Origin: Prochilodus magdalenae
Taxonomy: Eukaryota > Chordata > Actinopteri > Characiformes > Prochilodontidae
Assembly (NCBI GenBank): GCA_024036415.1
Contig: JAMWET010001300.1
Coordinates: forward strand, 906,501-970,500
Length of the DNA stretch: 64,000 nucleotides
Reading direction: 5' to 3'
Shown piece by piece: positions 19,246-30,999 of the stretch (the stretch's first letter is position 1; each line of letters begins with the position of its first letter). A program made the position numbers and the translations under genes. The notes under the pieces were generated by a model that was not told the DNA's origin, ran no database searches, and was given only the letters and a program-made list of their open reading frames with translations.

Positions 19246-20452
19246 AGATATAACTGGCCACTACAGTTATACAGTTACACTACACTACCTGCATATACAG
19301 GTATAACTGCCCACTACAGTTATACAGTTACACTACACTACCTGCATATACAGGTATAACTGGCCACTACAGTTATACAGTTACACTACACTACCTGCAT
19401 ATACAGGTATAACTGCCCACTACAGTTATACAGTTACACTACACTACCTGTGTATACAGATACAACTGGCCACTACAGTTATACAGTTACACTACACTAC
19501 CTGCATATACAGGTATAACTGGCCACTACAGTTATACAGTTACACTACACTACCTGCATATACAGGTATAACTGCCCACTACAGTTATACAGTTACACTA
19601 CACTACCTGTGTATACAGGTATAACACCCCACTACAGTTATACAGTTACACTACACTACCTGCATATACAGGTATAACTCCCCACTACAGTTATACAGTT
19701 ACACTACACTACCTGCATATACAGGTATAACTGGCCACTACAGTTATACAGTTACACTACACTACCTGCATATACAGGTATAACACCCCACTACAGTTAT
19801 ACAGTTACACTACACTACCTGTGTATACAGATACAACTGGCCACTACAGTTATACAGTTACACTACACTACCTGTGTATACAGATACAACCGCCCACTAC
19901 AGTTATACAGTTACACTACACTACCTGTGTATACACTATACTACACTACAGTATACAGTTACACTACACTACCTATATACAGGTATAACTGCCCACTACA
20001 GTTATACATACAGATACAACTGGCCACTACAGTTATACAGTTACACTACACTACCTGTGTATACAGATACAACTGGCCACTACAGTTATACAGTTACACT
20101 ACACTACCTGTGTATACAGATACAACTGGCCACTACAGTTATACAGTTACACTACACTACCTGCATATACAGGTATAACCGCCCACTACAGTTATACAGT
20201 TACACTACACTACCTGTGTATACAGGTATAACTGCCCACTACAGTTATACAGTTACACTACACTACCTGCATATACAGGTATAACTGCCCACTACAGTTA
20301 TACAGTTACACTACACTACCTGTGTATACAGATACAACCGCCCACTACAGTTATACAGTTACACTACACTACCTGCATATACAGGTATAACCGCCCACTA
20401 CAGTTATACAGTTACACTACACTACCTGTGTATACAGGTATAACTGGCCACT
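19246..20452 (+). repeat. Minisatellite, 53-bp unit, about 23 copies
   Basis: Repeated ctacagttatacagttacac tacactacctg... with period 53 (unit starts at 19261, 19314, 19367). Units differ in a variable segment: gcatatacaggtataac or gtgtatacagatacaac, plus hybrids, followed by tggcca, tgcccа-type or accccac spacers. Shortened or rearranged units occur near 19930-19970 and 20003-20020. Each unit has an imperfect palindrome around the CCTG...CAGG pair. Confidence 0.98.
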
Positions 20453-22059
20453 TTATGACTATATATTGGTGCTATCAGATATCCATCCGGTTTTGTTGAT
20501 TCCCTATTTGTGTATTTTAACAAAATGTGAAAATGCCAGATGAACTTCTCTATGTGAGGGACCAATAGAAATGGTTGGAACGGCTTGTGTTTGTTTTTTG
20601 TTTTGTTATTCTCGTTTTTTCCTCTCCTCTGAAGTCACTACAGAGTATCTGTTCCCATGCACAGTTGGATCATACCTATCCTGCATCCCTTCACTAACCT
20701 CCATTTGAAATACAGCAACAACAACAGCCCACGAAGGAACAAAGGTCTGAAATGGTGATGTAAAGAAATGATTAGGACTCTCTTTGGAAAATACATGTCA
20801 CAGATGTTAGAAGTGCATAAAATACAAGGATGATTCAGAAAATGGGTCTTTCAGTGCATACTGCTTTATCAACTGCAGAGAGCTAAAACTGTTTTAGCTG
20901 ATTTCCTGCTTAATGTCATCAGAGAGTCAGTGCTGGGGATTTAGCTGCCTTTTACGCAGTTTTCAGAAAGTCTGTGTGTGGGCTCCTCACTGGTTTGGTA
21001 GAGTTCATGTTTCTTGCCTCAGGCACCACAATCTAAAGGCTCGGTATGTCTGAGGTACTTTCCAACACTTAAGATATTAAATGATACACTACGTACAAAA
21101 GTGTGTAGATAGACTTTCTAATTACAGAGTTTAGCTATTTCTCACCAAACAGGGGCATAAAGCCATGCTATCTCCTTTGGGTTTCCACATGACACAGCTA
21201 GGGCGAGTCAGTTAAATGTGAAAAGTATCTGCCCTGCTAGAGCTGGCTCAGTCAACTGCTGTTACTGTGTCGTGGAAACATCTAGGACCAACAACAGCTC
21301 AGCCATGAAGTGGCAGGCCATGCAAGCTCAAAGAAAAAGACTGTCAAATGCTGAAGCATGTAGCTTGGAATAATCACCTGTCTCAGTCACTGCTGGGTTC
21401 CAAACTGCCTCCAAAAGCAACGTCAGCACAAGAACTTTTCGGCAGGACCTTCATGCCCTGCTAGGAAAATAGACCAGATAGAAAAGATTGTGCTGGTCTA
21501 AGCTGTTTTCCAGCAGGGTGGTTGGCCGAGCAGCAACACATAAGCCGTGGGTAATCATCCACAATCCACTATGTTGGGTGGTGTGGTGTAAAGCAAACCA
21601 CCACTGAATGATGGAGCAACGCAATTGTGTTCTCTGGATCAAAGCACCATCTGACAGATGGTTAGGCAGATATGAGGGGAATGCTGCCTGTCCAATGCAT
21701 GGTGCCAGTCTGCTGGAGAAGTAGTTATAGTGTAGGGTTGTGGGGTCTTTGTTTGGACTGGGCTCCTTGGTTTAAATGCTACAGCAGAGAAGCACATTCC
21801 AGAGCATACACACATAAATGACTTGATACCAACCACACTGAACATCTTTGGGCTGAACACTTAAGTGTGTCTCCATGTGGCACCAGCAGGATGCGTCAGT
21901 GCAAAGTTGAGCTCGAGCTTGTTTATCTGTTTGTGTCTTGGTCACACTTTTTCATGAATGTATAGCAGTCTTGGTCAGTCCCAATTAGAGGTAAACCCCT
22001 GTCAGATAATTCCACGGGGCTGTTCTTTCAAGCCTACACTAAGCCAAGCCTGAGTACAG
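20453..22059. other. Intergenic region upstream of kcnip4
   Basis: No supported exon or classifiable repeat. It leads into the CpG-rich block at 22060. Confidence 0.6.
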
Positions 22060-22202
22060 GGGGAACAGAGACCTGACGACGACTGGCAGGAAGTTTTGCG
22101 GGAGCGTGCGAAGCTGGAGGCGCGCGTCAGCATATCGCGGAGTTGGAGCAGGAGCGCGCGCGCGCGTCAACCTCTCCTCGAAGAACGGCCAGTCAGTGTG
22201 CA
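22060..22202 (+). promoter_or_regulatory. kcnip4: CpG-rich promoter and 5'UTR of kcnip4 long form
   Basis: Abrupt rise in G+C and CpG (for example gaagctggaggcgcgcgtca and a gcgcgcgcgcgt run near 22155-22166) in an otherwise A+T-rich region, directly before the first-exon ATG. No TATA box at a plausible distance, as is usual for CpG-island promoters. The transcription start is not determined. Confidence 0.6.
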
Positions 22203-22296
22203 ATGAAGAGCGACAGAAGCGGAGCAGTCGAGGACATGGAGGCAAAGAAGCTGGACAGCATCTCCGCCCGAGTGGACGCGTCGAGCTCGTCGAGCG
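22203..22296 (+). CDS. kcnip4: Kv channel-interacting protein 4, first coding exon (long N-terminal form)
   Basis: KCNIP4 is a neuronal calcium-sensor family protein that binds the N-terminus of Kv4 channels and modulates their trafficking and inactivation; the first exons are variable and the EF-hands lie downstream. This exon encodes 31 residues plus a split Gly codon. MEAKKLDSISARVDASSSSS followed by G aligns without gaps to the human isoform start I recall, [20 protein letters not shown], followed by G. Donor GCG|gtagga is phase 1. The human-equivalent start is the second in-frame ATG (22236, gaggacATGG, strong context); the ATG at 22203 would add MKSDRSGAVED. Location downstream of adgra3 in the same orientation matches human ADGRA3-KCNIP4 order. 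EF-hand exons are beyond the window. Confidence 0.75.
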
Positions 22297-23028
22297 GTAG
22301 GACCAGAGGTGCATGAACGCTTCTCCCAGTCGGCGTGGAGGCTTGTTTTGTGAAGTTCGACCGCCGTGTGATTCATCTCAGTGTTGCAGCCGAAGTTGTC
22401 ATGTTTGTACTTTTGCCGTTTCTCAGGTCCTTAAGCGAGAAAGGTGACTGTTACCCACATTGTCTCAGTCACGGGAGCTGGTCTTAGAAGTCTTGGAGCG
22501 TTTTGGCGTTACGGTTTTAAGTTACAGACAAGCTTAATATTAATCTCCTGTGCTCAGTCCGCCTGAGGTGTTGAGGTGAATCAGGTTAATGAGGTTAACA
22601 GTCTGCGGTGTAAACAGTTTTCCTGCTCTAACCGTCGCTCGTGCTCCTCGGTGGCGTTGTGCTAGGTAATGTGTTCAGTCAGAGCTGAAGCCGTTTAAAG
22701 CTGCACTGAAAACCTTTAAAAGTATCAGGTTCAGGTTTTGACCTCGGTTTTATTTAGTTCAGTTTAAATGTAACGCTGTTCCCCATCTGCTGTTTACTTC
22801 TGCAGTTTAGCCTTTAAACTGCTAGTAGCACTTAGAGGGACCCAGAGATTCCCAGACCCATTTATTCCTAAATTTAACACTACCGTGCAGTGGTTATTCA
22901 TCATGTGGCACAGCAGTTTAGTCCAGCATTAGGCATCCGGATCATTTTTGCTGGTGTCATTATATATTTATTGTTATTTATTTATATTTCATTACTATCT
23001 TTATTTGCTTTGGATTAACTGAGTTGCC

Positions 23029-23100
23029 TATACCCTGGATTATCTGGTTATACCCTGGATTATCTGGTTATACCCTGGATTATCTGGTTATACCCTGGAT
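23029..23100 (+). repeat. 20-bp tandem repeat, about 3.6 copies
   Basis: tataccctggattatctggt repeated in perfect copies. Confidence 0.98.
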
Positions 23101-23124
23101 TGCTACCCCTTTTTACCGAATGAT

Positions 23125-23640
23125 CAGAATCAGAGTGTCTTTATTTCACCAGGTATGTCACACACAATGGGAACTGGTCTTGGTGTGAGGACACATGTAT
23201 GACATGTAGTATGCTGAACAGACCAGACAAGCACACAGATTGTTAACAGGTATTTAACCTACAGGACGAGTACAATAAAATACAATACCTAGATTAAAGA
23301 AGAATAAACACAAGCAGCTAAACATGGATGAATGCTCTGGGCTTGTATGTATAGGGATATTCTATACATTTGCATGTCTGAGTAGACGTACATTATAAAA
23401 ACTATTATTTGTAGAATATTACATAATATGAACACTTTGCCTTATGTAACACGGGGGTTACATACACTGAGATTCAGTTCAGGTTTAATGTTTTTAAAGT
23501 GTGAGGTGTCCACTCTAATGAGTGCTATAGTCCTGGAGGGAAAGCCGTTAGCGTGTCTGGTTGTGCTGGTTTTGAAGGTCCTATTTTCTAGCAGTATCCT
23601 ACCACTCAGTCTTCTATCATTCTACCTGTCCTGAATCAGA
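23125..23640 (-). mobile_element. LINE 3' region fragment
   Basis: Starts with the same cagaatcag...tctttatttcacca block as 17397-17530. The later part (about 23515-23600, gtgtctggttgtgctggttt) resembles the non-coding or ORF2-end region of L2-like fish LINEs read on the minus strand. No open frame. Confidence 0.4.
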
Positions 23641-24229
23641 TGTGACATCATTTAGTCACTCAGTGTTAGGTACTTGAGAGGCTCTTTTCTTTTATTCCCT
23701 TTTTTCCAAACAGCCAAAAGTGTGCCCCTTTAACCTTCCCCAATGAGTATCACTCACCTTTCTGCAGTGACAGTTGGTGGTAAAAAGGTGTTATCTGTGA
23801 AAGTGGTTATCAAGAGGGTCTTGGTGGCACATTTTGCTTGGCAGGGACCTGCTGCCAAAGAGTAAAGTAATGCCTATTTTTAAGTTCCAATAAAAGAAAG
23901 CTTTAAAGAATTGTGCGTGCCTAAGCATACATGAGACATGAACTAGATTAGCTTCAGTCGACTCCCCCCATTAGCTGTAAGGTATTGTTTTTTACCACTA
24001 ATTAAATAAACACTTAAATACCAGCTTAATGTTGGGTCATGTCTTACAGGGAATGAGTAAACACTTGCATTTGAATGTGGCAAATAAGAGGCTGTAGGAA
24101 TGTCCTGCTCACAACAGAGAACCAAAAAGATATGCTCCTATTTTTTTTTCTTCTCCTTCTTCTCCTTCTTTTTGTATTGAATATCTTACCTCCATTGATA
24201 AATGTGTGTGTGGTCTGTGCCCTTTGATT
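23641..24229. other. Intronic, no feature recognised
   Basis: Unique-looking A+T-rich sequence with a CT-rich patch near 24150-24172. Confidence 0.5.
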
Positions 24230-24900
24230 TTCTCTTGATATACTGCAGCTAGTTCTGCCCTTGCTTGATAATGGATCCCCATCGGCCGCTGGGTGGTCTT
24301 TAGCTGGTCTGTTTAATGGAGGAAGAGAAAGATTGAAAACACAGTAAAGTTAAATCGAACACAACTCAGGTTTACCTGCTGTATTACATCCTGCTATTCT
24401 CTTCAATCTGGCAGTTCTCCAGATGAAGCACCATGCCTTTAGACTTGCCTCAAGCGCCTTGGTGTCTTGCGCAATGCTGGAAAAGCAGCAAAATTCTCAT
24501 CACCCTTACATAGGTCACTTTCTGTGCTGCAGTAATGATAGCACGCTAATTAAGGCTGTAATTGCTTTCACTTAAAGCTGTTTTTCCTCAGCCGCAGGCT
24601 AATTTCATTTGTATTATGTCTGTATCTTTCCCCCTTAGTGATGTGTCCATTCTGTCCCATATGCAGTAAGCAGGTAAACAAGGTTAAACTGGGGGAAAAG
24701 AGCTTGGGAATTGTTGCTTAGGGATTTCATCATTTACCTCTATATGCTGCTTGTAAATAACCCATGTGATGTGGTCATTCAGCTCATTTAAAAGCAAGCC
24801 ATGCAATCAAGATTAATGCGAGCAATTTTGTTGTCTCAGGGAGGGAATGCTGTGTATGTTTTGTGTTGGGGCTTGAACCTGCAAATGTGCTAATTTGTTT
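24230..24900. promoter_or_regulatory. Candidate conserved non-coding block
   Basis: Repeat-free block with several homeodomain-like cores (cacgctaattaaggctgtaa, aagattaatgcg), gggtggtct and gataatggatcc. No exon-like frame. Called from appearance only. Confidence 0.25.
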
Positions 24901-25502
24901 TGTTCCCCCAGATGGATTGAATACTTGCATCTGCAAATCTTAGCACTATGTTGGTGGTTAATTATTGTAGGTGCATCGCTTCACCTGTCTTTATCATGGT
25001 AAGACTCATTAGATTCAGAGGGTTGAGGATCATGAGGATGTAACCGTTGTAGTACAGTATATAAAAATCTTAAAAATGGACATTTAAAACAGTGTTGAAA
25101 TTCTCAGTGTTGCACACTCTCTTTGCTGAGTTCAGTGGAAAGCACCATCCGTGATAAAGTCTGAGCATCTGGAGGCATCTGGTCCAAGTTATTTTGTACT
25201 GTTTATATAATCATTACTTATTGCAATATTGTGTGTGTCAATATTGTGTCGATTACACATAAATGTAACGTCCTTTTGTCTGCTTGACATTCTCATTTTC
25301 ATGTGATAAAATGATTAAACTGAGATGAACAGACTGTGAATCACATACAAAACAAATGCTGACACTCTTTGGGGACAAAATGATTTAGAGTCGAAGAATT
25401 GTATATATTGTAGTTAGGGCTGTGTACATGTGTACACCATCATATGTGTAGGGATGCTAATGTTATGAAGAGTCTGAAGGTGAAAAACACAGCTGTCTAA
25501 CA

Positions 25503-25612
25503 CAGTGTTTCTCAACCCTGGTCCTGGAAACACCCTGCCCTGTACATTTTAGTGGATTCCTCCAGGTTTGGTGCCTCCAGGACCAAGGTAAAGAAACATT
25601 CATCTAGAAGTC
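25503..25612. mobile_element. Foldback MITE copy (family 1)
   Basis: Begins gtgtttctcaaccctggtcc and ends in the partial complement ccaggaccaaggtaaagaaa, with a short interior. It is an internally deleted copy of a palindromic element that recurs at 33877, 37323, 44764 and 45583. Confidence 0.7.
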
Positions 25613-25619
25613 AGGGTTT

Positions 25620-27740
25620 TACACATAAAACAATCCGCTGTCTGCTACTAATCTTAATGGCAAACTATTGATTAAAAGCCGATTCTATGATCCATACAGT
25701 ATCATAACCCAATTCTGCAATATTTGATGTTTTGGATATTTTCTTACACTCCTAATTGCTATATATGTTATACATAGGGTTGGCACCAAACTCTGTAATT
25801 TTAAGGTACAGACTGAACTACATTGGTGCTGCCGTTTACTAATTCAGATTTTTTTATGCTTTGGTATGGAAGCCTGAAACCTTAGTATGAAACCAGTAGT
25901 GTTCTCAGGAAAATATCACAGTCTGCAAAATTCCGTATTATCTAATGCTATTTAGTAACGAAGTGGACAGACTGTGAAACCAGTAGACTGGAGCAGTCTG
26001 TGCTGTTGGGATGGACTTTCGTGAGGGAGGGATGGTTACGTAAGGGTAGATTTGTTTTGTTTTTCTGTGGTGTGTAAAATGTTTTCAAACTTAACTATGA
26101 TGATGATGATGATATCAGTTTGAGTGCCGCATCGTTGTTCATACTATACATACCAAAACCAAAACCAGCTCTACCTAATGAAAAAAATGATCTGAAACAT
26201 TTATTTTATCAGTCGTCTTTGAACCCTTAGTGGTATAAGGTGTTGATTAATAATGCTGTGTTTTAGATACTGGCATGTCAGTGTGGACTGTGTTCTCAAT
26301 TATTGTTTTTCTTGTTGAGTTTATTTTACACCATACTGCTCAGAGGTGGTTCTTTATTCCACTTTGAGGCCCATTATTATCCTCAATTGGAGATACAGTC
26401 ACTGGCTAAAAGTTGGGTTTAGCTGAAGGCTCAAATGAAAGTAAATAGGTGCTACTTGGGGTAAATAATAAGCATGTTTAGTGAAAGAGAAATCTACTTT
26501 GAAGTGGTTACACTGATTACACTGATTTCCGCAAATAAGAGTAGGTGTATGTCAAGATAACGCAACTGGCAGATTTACTTTGCAAGCTACTTCAATCTCA
26601 AAGTGAGGATTTGGAAGCCATGAGGATTTTCTTTCGGTTTAACTGAAAATGTAATCCATGTTTCTTTGCTGACTGCTAACCTTTTTTGTACAGGCCCATT
26701 TACATATAGAACAGATCAAGCCTGCTGAGCAGAGCACTATTTGATATTTAAAGCCCTGCAAGATAGATGAGTGAAAGAGTATTTTACATTTTGTTAGCTG
26801 ACCACAGTGTCAATGACTTGCAGAAATGCTACACACTCGCTTTTCTAATGGTGAGATTTTAAAGTGGGTGAGAAAAGTTCAGCTCTTTGCTTGCAGACTG
26901 TTTGCGAATTCAAAGCCCTGTATGTTTACTTCCTTTCTGTTGCTGCATCTCGTGGTTGGATTGGAAACAATCTTATTGCACATGAAATTCTTTACTAATT
27001 ATCTTACCACACAGTAATCAGTGATCATTTATATTTTAGGATTGCGCCAGTATTAAAATTTATAATGAAGTCTTTCCTGACGTTACTTGTGTTGCCCAAA
27101 AAAAAAGACCTGAATGGATTTTTTAAGCGAAATAAAATAAAGCGTCATAAACCCTTACATTTTACCCTCACAAGCGTTTTTCCTTAACTAATTCCTCAAG
27201 CATTGCATAAAGAAAAACATTCGTATAAGTAGGTAAGCGTGAGAAGTTGAAGATATAGCTGTGTTTTGGAGGTTTTTGCCTCTATACACTCCCTTCATGA
27301 TACAGAGAATCCTACACAAGGAAAAATATTAACAGTGCAGAGATGACCACCTTTACATGTAGAAGCTATTTTGCATTGGAAGAAGACCTCACCTGGTGCG
27401 TTAGCCAATTTCTGTAACTCCACCTAAAAAAAACACTTTTCTCAGCTGCCTGAAACGCCTTGTTGGAATTCCAGTCCTATTTGTACTACATCTAGCAGAG
27501 TTAAAATTGTTTTGAAAACACTGTAGCAACTGTTGACCTGTTAAACTGTTGAATTCATAATCATACTTCAACCTAATCTCACTGTATTACAGTTACTCCT
27601 CTGTAACAATGTTTATTTGTACAGGTTCTGTTAATAAGAGCCCACATGTCTACTCAGACTCACTCGTAGTGTAGAATATCCACATACATATAGTACAGAT
27701 ATCCATATATCTCTTTAGCTCCGCTACGGTCTCATTATTT
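25620..27740. other. Intronic, no feature recognised
   Basis: A+T-rich unique-looking DNA with a short (GAT)n run near 26099. No supported exon. Confidence 0.5.
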
Positions 27741-27743
27741 TTA

Positions 27744-27746
<3 letters not shown>

Positions 27747-27799
<53 letters not shown>
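27747..27799 (+). repeat. (TTA)n microsatellite
   Basis: About seventeen TTA units. Confidence 0.97.
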
Positions 27800-28159
27800 T
27801 ATTCTTTTTATTGTATCTATTTCTACTTTTCCCCCCCAGTGTAACTTGTTAACAGTCTGTGTTTTTGTTTATGTCATAAATGTGTGCTGTCAAGATAAAA
27901 TTGTGGTTTGAGTGACACACTTTGCAAAATTAAAACTTTGATCTAATGTGCCCCGAGCTGGTTTAAGGCACTTAAGGCAACCTTTGGGGTGTATATGCTC
28001 TTTAATTTGAGAAATATTAAGATTGTGCTACCACTTTTTCATCCATATCTACTTTAGTGTTAAGGTAATTATGGAAAGGAAATGTGTGTACATGCTGTCA
28101 CACCTGTTTTGGTGGAATAATTTTGCAACCATTTGCATTTAGCCCTGTTGGGGGTGTAT

Positions 28160-28163
<4 letters not shown>

Positions 28164-28217
<54 letters not shown>

Positions 28218-28221
28218 AGTA

Positions 28222-28262
<41 letters not shown>

Positions 28263-28263
28263 A
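28164..28263 (+). repeat. (GT)n(TA)n microsatellite, about 100 bp
   Basis: GT repeat with one gagagt interruption, ending in a short TA run. Confidence 0.98.
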
Positions 28264-30599
28264 TAATTCAAAAATTGTGCAGTTCTTCAGATTTGACTGA
28301 TTGCCATAATTCTTTACTGCTGTGGAGTAACCGATGCTGTCCTCCTTAGGAATGATGGTTTAACTCACAATTTCAATACATTGTCTAAAGGTAAGGGTTT
28401 AAAATAGTGCCAAACTGCCTTTCAGTTAACTGTAAAGATTTAGGGGTTTGGTCTTTAAAGAAAACACCAGTTCTTAGTGTTTTTTAGTCAATTGGTATTC
28501 ATTATTTTAATCCTATAGACCAAAGACAAGTAAGATAACATCACAACATCACTGTCTTTAAAAAGGTTATTAGCTCTTATATACTGTGCCTCCATATAGG
28601 CTATAGCAGCGAACAGGGTTGAAAGTAATTTTTATTTCTGTTCTACAGCTTAGATAATTATTTTGAAAAGTGCATTATTTTATGTTTATTATTACTTTTC
28701 CATAAACTCTTTAAGGCCAGTGAACAGGTGACATTAGTTAGGGACAAGCAATGGTGGCTACAGCAGCAGCCTCATTTAACCTGATTGCTAACTTACTCAG
28801 CAGAGTGCAGAGCACATTCAACCTTTCAGAACAATTCTACTATCAGCACATATTAACATATGTTATTTGTGAAGCTGAAGTTGGCTTTTATTCACTTTAA
28901 ACTGTGGAACAAAAACAGTGAGATGTAAGGATGGAAATAAGCTAATTGGCAACTAACAAGCTGTCTCATGTGTCAAAGTATCCCTGTACCTATAAACACC
29001 TAATTAAAGTAGAACTGATTTAAAGTGTTTTCTTTCAGTTTTGGTCAGTAATGAGGGTTTTCAGTGCATTTGGTAACACTAGCCATACTTTGTAACCAAC
29101 TAGGCAGACCGTGATCAGAGCTGCATAAATATCTTGAAACATTCAAATGTGCTTTTTGAGTTTTAGATTGAACTGGTTTGTGTGTTTATGTCAAGAAACT
29201 GCACTTGCTAAAGCTGGAGGCCAAAATTAAGGTGAAGGGATCCCAGCACAGTTTTCCTCTGTGTTCTAAATAACTCAACTATAGCCTTAACTCTTGTGTA
29301 ATTGTCAGATAGAAGTACACAGATGCACCGTATAATGACCACTTTAAGAGTTGTACCAGTCCAAAGTGCAGTTTGCAAAGGCTCTTAATGTGTCAGAAAA
29401 TGCCTGAATGCCCTCTACATTTTAGTGTGCTGCCAGTGCAGAGGTTTCTCTTTTTTTGTAGAAATTCACCCTGTGGAGAATGCTGCTTAAAACAGGTTAT
29501 GTTTTCGAAACCTGTCACCTTTTTCACTTTCTTAGAGTTTTCATACCTGATCAAAATTTAAATCCATATGCTGTCTCTTCTGAGAGTCTGTCATTTTCTG
29601 TTTTTTGTATATCTAGAATCGGTTGCCAAAATTAGCCATCTTTGCGCTTCCTAATTATGTATTGTTTAAATTAGCTGTACTGTCGTGTGAGATCACAGTT
29701 TAGCACAAGGGCTTATAGTTTGCAGTCTTTACTTTTGAATTAAAGCTCGTCTTTCTGAGAGCATTCACTGTGAGCTCTGTAGTCTAAAATCATATCACAT
29801 TTTGACAGAATAAAATCTCACTGAACCTGAGGTGTGTGTAATGGTACATTTGTACTAAAGCTTTTTTGCCCTTTAAAGCGGTACATGCTCAAATCAAATA
29901 TTCAAAATGTAATTGAATGTGATTTGCATATTTATGAGTGTGCCTTAGTGCAGCACTTAATTAGACAATGTTGGATGCCCTTAAGCAGGTAATTATGGCT
30001 TTGCTAGGATCTTGACTAAAGTATCTACTTAGGAAGAGAAAGACTACTTGTGTTTTTTTCTTGATCACATTTAGAAATATATCTCTTAAGTTATTTTTTC
30101 TACTATGACATGAATACAAGTACAAGCTTGTCTGGAATGGTAGATGCTTCACAAGTAACTCAATAAATGTCTAGCAGGCAGCAGAGCCTGAGGTGTGCTG
30201 GGCTTGTAAGGTCATAATCTTTGATGAAGTGATGAAGTCTGCGAGACAGCTGATCAGGGTCAGACCCTGACAGCCTTCGCTGGCGCTATGGGCATCTTCA
30301 GTGCAGTAGTTCAAAGTAATAATGAATCCTTTGCCCTGAATCTGTCACATACAGGATGTTGGTCTGTTTGGGAAGTTGACTCTGATGCTTCTGAGTTTTG
30401 AGCTGGTTCTCTGTCCACAGTGCGGAGCATAGATTTATTAATCTGAGGTATATTTACAGAGACTGTCCAAAACCAGATAGACAATCAAGTTGTCTTTGCA
30501 GACAACTGTGGCAGTTGTAACCACACAGTGCATGTGATGTACACTCAAGCAGTATAAAACAATCAAACTCTCATGAAAGTATTAATGTCTAAATGCTCT
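28264..30599. other. Intronic, no feature recognised
   Basis: About 2.3 kb unique-looking sequence; no supported exon, RNA or classifiable repeat. Confidence 0.5.
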
Positions 30600-30990
30600 T
30601 GCTTTAAGCTTCTAAATCCATTTCTTTCCAGTTCTCGGAAAATTGAGGATTAATTGCCACAAGCACTTCCCATTTGTCTCTTGGGCTTTTTCCACTAGGT
30701 TTTGTTTGCTGCAGGGCCAATTTTTTTTTCTCCCTTTGGGAGCTAGGGTGGCAAGCATCTGCCAGGATGGCCGCCTGGCGTCGGAGCTGAGCCAGGCGTG
30801 AACGGTAGGGCGACATGGCCCGAGTCAGAAATAAACTTCCAAGATAGAGCCAACAGAAGGCGTTTGTTTATGGTTGCTCTGGGCCAAAAGGAGAATGGAC
30901 AAGCTTTCATGTTTAGAATCCCCTGCCAGGCTTGTTTATGCCACATATTCAATCCCTCATTGATTAGTCGGGTACCATGCCAGCTAGTAC
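30600..30990. promoter_or_regulatory. Candidate conserved non-coding element
   Basis: Higher G+C, repeat-free block with CpGs retained (ggatggccgcctggcgtcgg, gtagggcgacatggcccgag) and two forkhead-like TTGTTTA sites (about 30862 and 30932). Open frames cross it on both strands but lack splice structure or recognisable protein. Function inferred. Confidence 0.35.
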
Positions 30991-30999
30991 AGCTCAGCT

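Noticed and set aside
19874..20284. 136-codon open frame rich in Tyr/Thr
   Set aside because: It is a reading of the 53-bp minisatellite; the unit is not a multiple of three and the frame is broken elsewhere in the array.
19246..20452. CRISPR-like array
   Set aside because: Units are directly adjacent with no unique spacers, and the genome is vertebrate.
22039..22314. 91-codon minus-strand open frame over the CpG-rich block
   Set aside because: Explained by high GC around the kcnip4 first exon; no similarity recognised and the sense strand has the better explanation.
28084..28266. Cys/Val-repeat frames over GT tracts (also at 32387, 32725 and 46718)
   Set aside because: Translations of CA/GT and TA microsatellites.
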